64,000 nt of DNA from Fistulifera solaris (Eukaryota; Bacillariophyta; Bacillariophyceae; Naviculales; Stauroneidaceae), in NCBI GenBank assembly GCA_030295235.1, contig AP026144.1:620001-684000 (forward strand), in the 5' to 3' direction. The first letter of the stretch is position 1. Each line of letters begins with the position of its first letter. The notes below the pieces were generated by a model. It was not told the DNA's origin and did no database searches. It was given only the letters and a program-made list of their open reading frames with translations. This document shows positions 57,178-64,000 of this stretch, in pieces. Both the position numbers and the translations under genes were made by a program.

Positions 57178-60023
57178 ATGAGGTGAGCCAACAATCATAC
57201 GATCCGCTGGAAGCTGATTGCTTCGATACACGCCTTTTCGAAGCGTCTTGCTATAGCAGTAGTATGAAATAGGAAACGAAAACAACATTCATTCGGAGTG
57301 CAGTTATTTCTGCAATTCAGCTTACCATACGCGACAGTTTTCACTACATCACTACATTCGTGTCACTCTTAAAAAAAAAACCTGCCTCGCAATAATTCAC
57401 CACCTTCTTCTTCTTCTTCTTCTTCTCTCTCACACAGCAATCTCCAATTATTCATTTCCCCATTTTTTACACAGCAACCACCACCACCACCACCACCATA
57501 AGAATGAACCTGATTACGGAGAATCCTTTGTTCCGGGAGCCGGTCCAGAGCGTTTGGCACCCAAATCACTCGATCATTTTCAACGAGGACATCGGGAACG
57601 AGCCGAACAACGCGATAAAGAATGTTACACCCGTCGGGCACCACCACCGCAACCGCAACGACGCGAAGAACACTACAGTCAACAACGCAACGAACGACCG
57701 ACCATCTTACAAGGATTCCATGTCCTCGAATGTTTGGATCAATTGACTCAATGGGAACACGATCGTCGGAAAGTCTTTGAGGAATTGGATCGCGCACGTT
57801 CCCAACACCAAGAACCCTTTGACAATGGCAAGGCCTTGACCGCACTCATATCCTCGGCGGCCCGACGTCGCAATGTCCACATGGCGGGGATGATTTGGGC
57901 GTGGATGGATGTGGCGGGCGTCGAAAAGAATACCTTTCATTACAATTCCATGATTTCGGCCACGGAAAAATCGCGCAATTATCGACAGGCCTTGGCGTTG
58001 TTGCGGGAAATGGAACAGCGGAATATCCCAAAGAATGAAGTGACGTAAGTAATTTCGTATGGACTCCATATTCTCGGACAATGGAACTTTTCGATTGCCA
58101 TCTGACTCACACGCGTTCGTTATATATAGATTTTCGAGTGCCATTTCGGCGTGTGAAAAGTGCGGGGAATGGCGGACCGCATTGGATCTTTTGGATGGAA
58201 TGGAACGGGAAGGGATCCAGCGGACAGCGATTGCGTACAACGCCGCCATTTCGGCCTGCGAAAAAGCCATGTTGCCTCAAAAAGCCTGTGATGTTTTTCG
58301 ACGCATGAAACGCGAAGGCATCAAACCGTCGGTGGTCAGTTATTCGGCTTTGATTTCGGCAGCCGAAAAGGGTGGACAGTGGAAGCTGGCCTTGGAGATT
58401 TTAGAAGAAATGAAGGCGGAAGGATACCACGGCAACGTCGTGGCGTATTCGGCGGCTATTTCGGCTTTGGCCAAAGGTCAGCAGTGGCAGCTGGCCTTGT
58501 CGTTGTTTCGAGAAGTACAAGCGTGTGGTGGGCAACCATCGATTGTGACATACAACGCTACCATGACGGCGTTGGAAAAAAGTCTCGAATGGGAGCGCGC
58601 TCTCGACATGTTTGATGAAATGAAATCTCGCAATCTACCTATTACGGTGGTCAGCTACGGGAGTTGTATTAGCGCCTGCGATAAAGGCTTGCAATACCGG
58701 CAATGCTTAGAATACCTCGACGAAATGACGGAAATGGGCATTCCGAAGAATGTGATTATTTTTGGTGCGGCCATGTCTTGCATGGAAAAATGCTGTCGGG
58801 CGGATATTGGCTTCCAGTTGATGGAACGCATGCGCATTGAAGGTATTCAACCCAACGTCCACGTCTACAATAGTGCAATTAGTGCCTGTGCACGAAGCAA
58901 TTTGTGGGAAAAGGGATATGAGCTTTTTCGAGAAATGGATGAGGTGGGTGTGAAGAAAGATGTCGTAACGTACAATGCCATTCTGGATGCCGTTTGTTCG
59001 CAAATCAAGCTCGGACGCACTCTGTTCGAAGAGGGAGTCCGAAAGGGCTTTTACGCACGCGTTTCTCGTCTGGGAGAGCAGTGGTTCGAGTTGGATCTAC
59101 ACTTTTTGTCTCTGGGAGGCGGAGAAATTGCACTGGGATGGTGGTTTGAAGAATGCCTCGTGCCCTACTTGATGAATACGGAACGCCTGAAAAGTGTCAA
59201 TTCGATTTCGATTGTTACCGGTTACGGCAAGACCCGCACTCGTGGCCGTCGCTTTGGAGATGACGGCATGCGCAAGAGATGCAAAGCTATGCTTGGTTTT
59301 ATGAATATCAAGGAAGTGGACCAAGCCAATGCTGGGCGAATTCACATCGACAAGGATGCTTTGATCGAAGAGGCCAACAAGAACGGAGGCAAAATCATTT
59401 TTGATCTGGATGGATACTTGCAGTGGAAAGAAACCGAGACCACTGCCAATGTCGTTCCGGATACGGTTCAGAAGATTCGACCCCGTTTCAAGCCTGCTGT
59501 ACCGGGTTCGGGTGGTCCTCCGTTCATTCGAATTGAAACGGAACTAACCTCACCGGAATACCGACTCGAAAACGCGGAACAGAATACGTATGCGGATCAT
59601 CATGTCCCGGAAGAGCCGTACCATGACGACGCTCGTTTACCTCAGTACGCTTCCAGAGATTACATGAACAATGCCGAGGATACGTACCATGACGAATACG
59701 CTGGTCACGAGCCGTATGAAGGCAACTTGGACCAGAAACGAACGCGTGACGAACCTTACGGTCGTGACCACCGACCGTATGATGACTCCCGCGGACGGTA
59801 CGATCGGCGCGATTTCAAAAGGCCACGGTACGAGGATGGTCGGGGCAGAGGCGGCGGAAGATTTGGCGGCCGACGGGGCCGGGGTGGTCCACGCCGTGAT
59901 AGTTATCATGACAATTGGCGTGATCGTTCGACCCAGGACCGAGGTGCCTACGATCGAGACCCGTCCGACACTCGACATGACCCACAGCCACAGCCTTCCA
60001 ACAACAGAGGGTATAGACTTTAA
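57178..60023 (+). CDS. PPR-SMR protein with C-terminal RGG tail
   Basis: About 822 aa. I propose a start at ATG 57178, a tiny first exon (ATGAG), intron 57183-57474 (292 nt, GTGAGC...ACACAG), then Ser-Asn and a poly-His run into NEPDYGESFVPG; this exon is inferred. The second intron is 58045-58129 (GTAAGT...ATATAG, 85 nt). At least nine PPR units follow (FHYNSMISATEKSRNYRQALALLREMEQRNIPKNEVT; YNAAISACEKAMLPQKACDVFRRMKREGIKPSVVSY; and so on). An SMR domain comes next (FELDLHFLSLGGGEIALGWWFEECL ... SISIVTGYGKTR), as in plastid GUN1-like proteins. The C-terminal 170 residues are Arg/Gly/Tyr/Asp-rich (GRGRGGGRFGGRRGRGGPRR), an RNA-binding RGG tail. Organelle RNA target unknown. Confidence 0.88.
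57183..57474 (+). other. candidate long first intron of the PPR-SMR gene
   Basis: Donor GTGAGC directly after ATGAG, acceptor TTTTTTACACAG with a pyrimidine-rich run (CTT units at about 57404-57425) before it. Splicing puts ATG in frame with the PPR reading frame, which otherwise has no upstream ATG. It is longer than every other intron here (59-89 nt). Confidence 0.5.
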
Positions 60024-60317
60024 AAAATAATAATAATGAGAACATCAAAAAGCCACGGAGTAATGTTACTGGTTTGTTGCTTTGATGATAAGTACTTTTG
60101 ATCCGTAAGCAAGGAATCTTTTCATTTCGAGCTCCCTAGAAAGAGACCTCTCTCTCTAGAGAGCTATGGCACGACAACAGAAATCTTATCTGTCTTACCG
60201 GTACCGAAGACGCTTTGCGAATTTTCTACGACCCGCCATTTGCATCAAAAAAAGAAAAAACAAATCATCGTTGCCAATCTTTCTTGATCGATCATCCAAC
60301 AGTATGTATTCATCGAA

Positions 60318-62159
60318 ATGAGTGACTCCCACGGCGAGGATTATTCGTTGGAAACGAACGTTGCCGCTGCGTCGGACGCACACAACACCCAATTGCGGCA
60401 AACCCTACGAAACATGGAACACGCCGGTGTTTGTTGTCATCCCCATCATTTGCATTCCTTTCAGCCCGTTCATTTTCATCTCCTTTCGGCGCTCAAAAAT
60501 GTGCGTGTTGTCACGAACGTTTGCAAACCTTTGGTGGGGCCGCGCAAGTCGTTTGTGTCGCTTGTGGTGCCATGGCGCATCGTGTGTGTGCCATGTCCTC
60601 TTCCATATGGAAGGATGTGTGTCCGGTAAATGCCACGAAAGTCAATCATGAGATAATAGAACCGAAGATTACACATCAACCAGCAGTGTCGGTGGAAGAG
60701 AACCAGGATCATCATTTCACGAGAGCCTTTTCGAATGTCAAAAATGCCATTGGCAAGACGCTTTCGTCGCATCCCGAGACGACGACTCCTCCCGAAGGCA
60801 ACAACCATTCACTTTCACTGCATCATCAGTTTTCGAGTGTCGCACGTGTTTTGCAAGAACACATTATGGAACAATTTCGCAAACACGATACCGAGGACAG
60901 TAGTTATGTCGATGTGGGGGAGGAATCATTTTCTCGCCTGGGAACTACGGCAGTCGTTGTCGTCGGAGGCATTGCGGGAGGTGTCGCTGGCCTCGCCTTG
61001 GCGGCGGGACCGGCCATGGCCATGGCGGGAGCGGTCGGTATCTTGGCAGAAAGTTCCGTCAGTGTCGGAGTCTTGGTAGCGGGCGTGGCCACGGGAAGTT
61101 TGACGGCCCGACAAATCCAACAGGAACGTCAACGGCAACGCATCTTGACCATGGGAGACGAAGGGATGAGTCAAAAGATTCTGTTGGTGCGTCCGAATAT
61201 ACAAATGGATCCGATCTGGGATACCATCACGGCGCAAGCGTACGCCAGCCGGCCCAATTGTTCCAGAGATCATCATCGTGATGTCGATATTGTTAAAACC
61301 GCCGAAGATGAGATTCCCACCGAGGAAAAAGTTTTGCTGTTGGTGAGTCGTCTTTTGAATGACAAATACAGTCTTCCGGGGCACATGTATCGTGCATTGA
61401 TCCAAGCCTTTCGGGACCGATGTACCGAACGTGCCTCCGCGGCGGGACGGTTTCGTCGCGATGATGCGCACGCCATCATCAAGCATATCACCGCCACTCT
61501 TCTCCAAGTGCGGGCCGAATTCTCGGCCTCACCGTATCTGACGGAACGTACGGCATCCGCGGTGGAGACTTTGGTGTTGGGTCAAATTTATACCCTCGTT
61601 TGGGACGAAATTCTGGTCGAAACAGCGGATCAAGACGAGGCTCTGAAACAAAAAAGTCACCCAATTTAATTTGTTAGAATACGACGAGAACGGAACTCAT
61701 GTGTTTGTTTCGGACAAAATCCCGTCCAAACTCGAAAGGAATGTGTCACAGGCGGCATTGGCAGCGATTCGACAGCTTCCGCAGTGTCATACCACCGCCG
61801 ACAAGTTGACGAGCTGTGTGCAATTTCTTCAACATATTTCCGAGCATTTTGCTGCGATGGATGGTCAATTATTATTGTCGGCCGAATCCTTGCTACAGAT
61901 GGTGTGTCAACACCTTTGGATCTGTATGAGTCTTCATGCCGCAGAATTGCATGCCGAAATCACCTTCCTGGAAGAGTTTGCTCGTGATGAACAGTTGCTC
62001 CGAGGACGAGAAGGCTACGCGTTAGTTACTTTGCAAGCCGCTCTCCATTTCCTCGATAATAGCACCGATATCGATCACGTGTTTGGCACCGAGGACGACG
62101 ACGACGACGATGTCAACGATGATGATACATTTGAAAACGTCCCAGAGAACGGTTATTGA
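60318..62159 (+). CDS. C1-type zinc finger, glycine-zipper and VPS9 domain protein (Rab5 GEF)
   Basis: About 613 aa. The N-terminus has a C1-like finger: HLHSFQPVHFHLLSAL, then C-x2-C in CACCHERLQTFGGAAQVVCVACGAMAHRVC. A Gly/Ala-rich hydrophobic stretch follows (TAVVVVGGIAGGVAGLALAAGPAMAMAGAVGILAE...GVLVAGVATGSL), a glycine-zipper that could insert in membranes. The C-terminal part is a VPS9 domain (TADKLTSCVQFLQHISEHF ... LLSAESLLQMVCQHLWICMSLHAAELHAEITFLEEF ... GREGYALVTLQAALHFL), which activates Rab5-type GTPases on endosomes. The tail is acidic (Asp/Glu). Breaks: A5 at 60495-60499 (one short) and A6 at 61650-61655 (one extra). ATG at 60318. Confidence 0.85.
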
Positions 62160-62224
62160 AAGCGTCATAGTTTATGCAAACAGGTATTTATTAAAAAAAA
62201 TAATTTTTGGACTTTTTCATCAGC

Positions 62225-63639
62225 CTATATTTCACAGCGATACAGTTCCAATTGATAAGCCAGATCGGATGAGTTTGCAAAGAGCAGCGGTTCCGTCTCC
62301 GACACGACCGACACATTGCCATCAAAATCCCAAACACTTTCCCAAAGTGGCCGTTCGGCATCTCGATAAGAAGGAGTTTGATCCAGCCATAACGTGCGTT
62401 GGCTGGATTCCATATCCTGCTCAAAGCGACACGGTTTGCACTTGAAGAGTTCAATCACATCTTTTAATCGACGACGGCGTGGGTGCTTTCGAAATTTTCG
62501 AATAGGTTCTTCCGTGTCAAATTGCTCGATGAATCTTTCTTCTTCCAAAGCTATTGGTGGTTGAAATACACTTTCGTTGCAGGGAACAGTTTCGGGCGTT
62601 CGTGAGATTTCATTTTTCGTGTCGTCATTATCAGGAATAATAGTCTGTGATGTTTCGACTCGTTCTAGAGTCGTTGCTGATTCGCGCTTTGCCGTAAACA
62701 CCGTCGCCATTGGCACGTCGTTGGAAACACACGAAGCGTCCGTTCCCAAAACATCGACACGGACTTCGATTGCTGGTTCTTCGAAGGGTGGTGAAAAGGA
62801 CAAAAACTGACAAGCATGATGGTGTTGAAACACTTCTCCCATGACATGAATACGCGATTGCGCTCGAGGACTGAGGCGTACGTACGACTCGGCCGGCTGT
62901 TTCACATTTTTGGCCGGATTCCGTTCGGCTCTACCGTCTGGACTACTCCCAGATGCAGGAAACGTTGCAAAGCAGCACTCGCATGAGCAATGGTGGTGGG
63001 AGCCGGCATAGACCACGGCTTGGCCACGAGAAGCTCGAAGGGATGTACCTGGCTAACAGTGAACGGACTCCAGTGCTGATTGCGCCATTGTAACATTCCA
63101 TCGTAATCTTGTCGCCATCGTTCTCCCACATTGCTTTGGATGGAATACAAGACATCACGGACGGTGTCAAACTGCACGTCGATCCACAATTGCATCAACT
63201 CGTAAATTTTAGAACCTGGATCCATCAAAAGAATAATGATGGGCGAAAAGTCGGGGCCCCGAACGGATCGATCCTGTTGAATAACTTCGATCCTGTCACT
63301 GCTTTCCATCACCAATGATTTCCCCATGCGTACACTATCGTCCCCATCGGGAGGCGGCTGGGGATGCAAGGGCTCTCGACTCGAAAGAATATGCGCCTGA
63401 TGCCACGAAGAAGGTCGTGGTGCATGCGAGCCGCTGAGATCCGAAAGGTCGCGTGACAACGAGTACGCATTGTGAATATGAATCGAATTCGGTGTCCCTA
63501 TGCTCAAATCCGAAGCAGTGTCACTGTGATCATCGGTCGGAAGAGCACGTCGAATCTCATCTATCGTTAACCGATCGGTCCATTTACGGGGAACCGTCCT
63601 TGGAATAGGACGTCGTTTTCGTTTCTCCAACGATGTCAT
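62225..63639 (-). CDS. hypothetical protein, Arg-rich N-terminus
   Basis: About 471 aa, not recognised. The start MTSLEKRKRRPIPRTVPRKWTDRLTIDEIRRAL is basic and hydrophilic. A folded segment follows (SPIIILLMDPGSKIYELMQLWIDVQFDTVRDVLYSIQSNVGERWRQDYDGMLQWRNQHWSPFTVSQ), which looks like a small alpha/beta, ubiquitin-like protein-interaction domain. The second half (RAQSRIHVMGEVFQHHHACQFLSFSPPFEEPAIEVRVDVLG, later RRRLKDVIELFKCKPCRFEQ) lies in another frame after a break near CCC 62947-62949 (one short). It converges on the VPS9 gene with only 65 nt between stops. Coding status is secure; function unknown. Confidence 0.65.
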
Positions 63640-63714
63640 GGTAAAATGGAACGAAAAACGATTTCAGAGTTGAAGTATTGTCAATCAACGAGGGGCAATG
63701 GAATACTAGGTAGT

Positions 63715-63918
63715 TCACTTCTCCGCTGTTGCCTGTTGCAATGGATCGAAAATGAAAGAAGATTTCTCGTCCTGGAGACAAGAGAAGAATATCTTTTGCC
63801 GATCTGGATTTAGGACAAACAGCAAATAATAATCATCATCATTCATCGGAATAATAGAATGCCATTCTTTTTCCGTTCGGTTGGGAGCCATTCCGCGAAA
63901 AGAAAGTTCGCCGCTCAT
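63715..63918 (-). CDS. small hypothetical protein
   Basis: 67 aa, ATG at 63918 (ATGAGCGGCGAACTT). Sequence MSGELSFRGMAPNRTEKEWHS... with YYLLFVLNPDRQKIFFSCLQDEKSSFIFDPL, a plausible short beta-rich fold. No signal peptide. It lies 75 nt upstream of the Arg-rich gene on the same strand and just inside the window end, so its 5' context is partly unseen. It could be the first exon of a longer gene. A TACTAGGTA variant of the recurrent element lies at 63704-63712. Confidence 0.4.
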   Translation of the reverse strand: MSGELSFRGMAPNRTEKEWHSIIPMNDDDYYLLFVLNPDRQKIFFSCLQDEKSSFIFDPLQQATAEK

Positions 63919-64000
63919 TTATATAAGACTTATTTGTGCGTGACCGGCGCGCTACTGTGTTTTACTTGTACACCTTTATAGAAGTGTACACGCTTGTAGA

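Noticed and set aside
56905-57288. 127-codon minus-strand frame
   Set aside because: Lies across the proposed promoter and first intron of the PPR gene and has no recognisable features.

Overview
The window is nuclear DNA of a stramenopile alga, most likely a pennate diatom close to Phaeodactylum tricornutum. Genes are compact, both strands are used about equally, and many genes carry no intron or one to four short GT-AG introns, mostly 59-89 nt. Several products have the bipartite plastid leader of secondary plastids (signal peptide followed by a Phe at or near the cleavage site). The gene content mixes eukaryotic nuclear genes (KDM4-type demethylase, DP/E2F partner, BTAF1/Mot1, RCHY1), plastid genes (VKOR-thioredoxin, ABC1 kinase, lumenal FKBP), HMG-CoA reductase, and several long proteins I do not recognise. 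There is no tRNA, rRNA, CRISPR array or recognisable transposon.

Layout. 0.5-4.3 kb: S1-domain protein, KDM4-like demethylase and a small unknown. 5-8.5 kb: P1B heavy-metal ATPase with four N-terminal HMA-like units. 8.6-12 kb: divergent pair of a DadA/DAO-family FAD enzyme and an octopine/nopaline-dehydrogenase-family enzyme. 12.2-13.9 kb: two small secreted proteins. 14.7-19.1 kb: DP transcription factor, ceramide-synthase-like TLC protein, BTB/coiled-coil protein. 19.7-28 kb: Lys/Ser-rich disordered protein converging on BTAF1/Mot1. 28.7-35.1 kb: HMG-CoA reductase, mitochondrial carrier with a polyQ tract, FAD oxidoreductase with a membrane hairpin and a BFD-type Cys domain. 35.5-41.7 kb: one very long diatom-type protein. 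42.6-47.4 kb: VKOR-thioredoxin, RCHY1-type E3 ligase, multi-spanning membrane protein. 47.5-56.7 kb: ankyrin/coiled-coil protein, unknown, ABC1 kinase, type II glycosyltransferase, PDZ-FKBP. 57.2-63.9 kb: PPR-SMR-RGG protein, C1-VPS9 Rab5 exchange factor, two unknowns.

A dominant property is that most long genes are interrupted by single-base frameshifts, about 33 in all, almost always at short homopolymers. Conserved domains continue in the next frame across each break. I read this as uncorrected long-read assembly error, so I annotate whole genes across the breaks and give each break position. Coordinates span first to last coding base, introns and breaks included.

The best novelty candidates are a 9-nt palindromic element (TACCAGGTA/TACCTGGTA) found eight times, only in 5' flanks; the opine-type divergent gene pair; the FAD/BFD oxidoreductase with an embedded transmembrane hairpin; and the long repeat protein ending in a CxxC...HxxxxC module.
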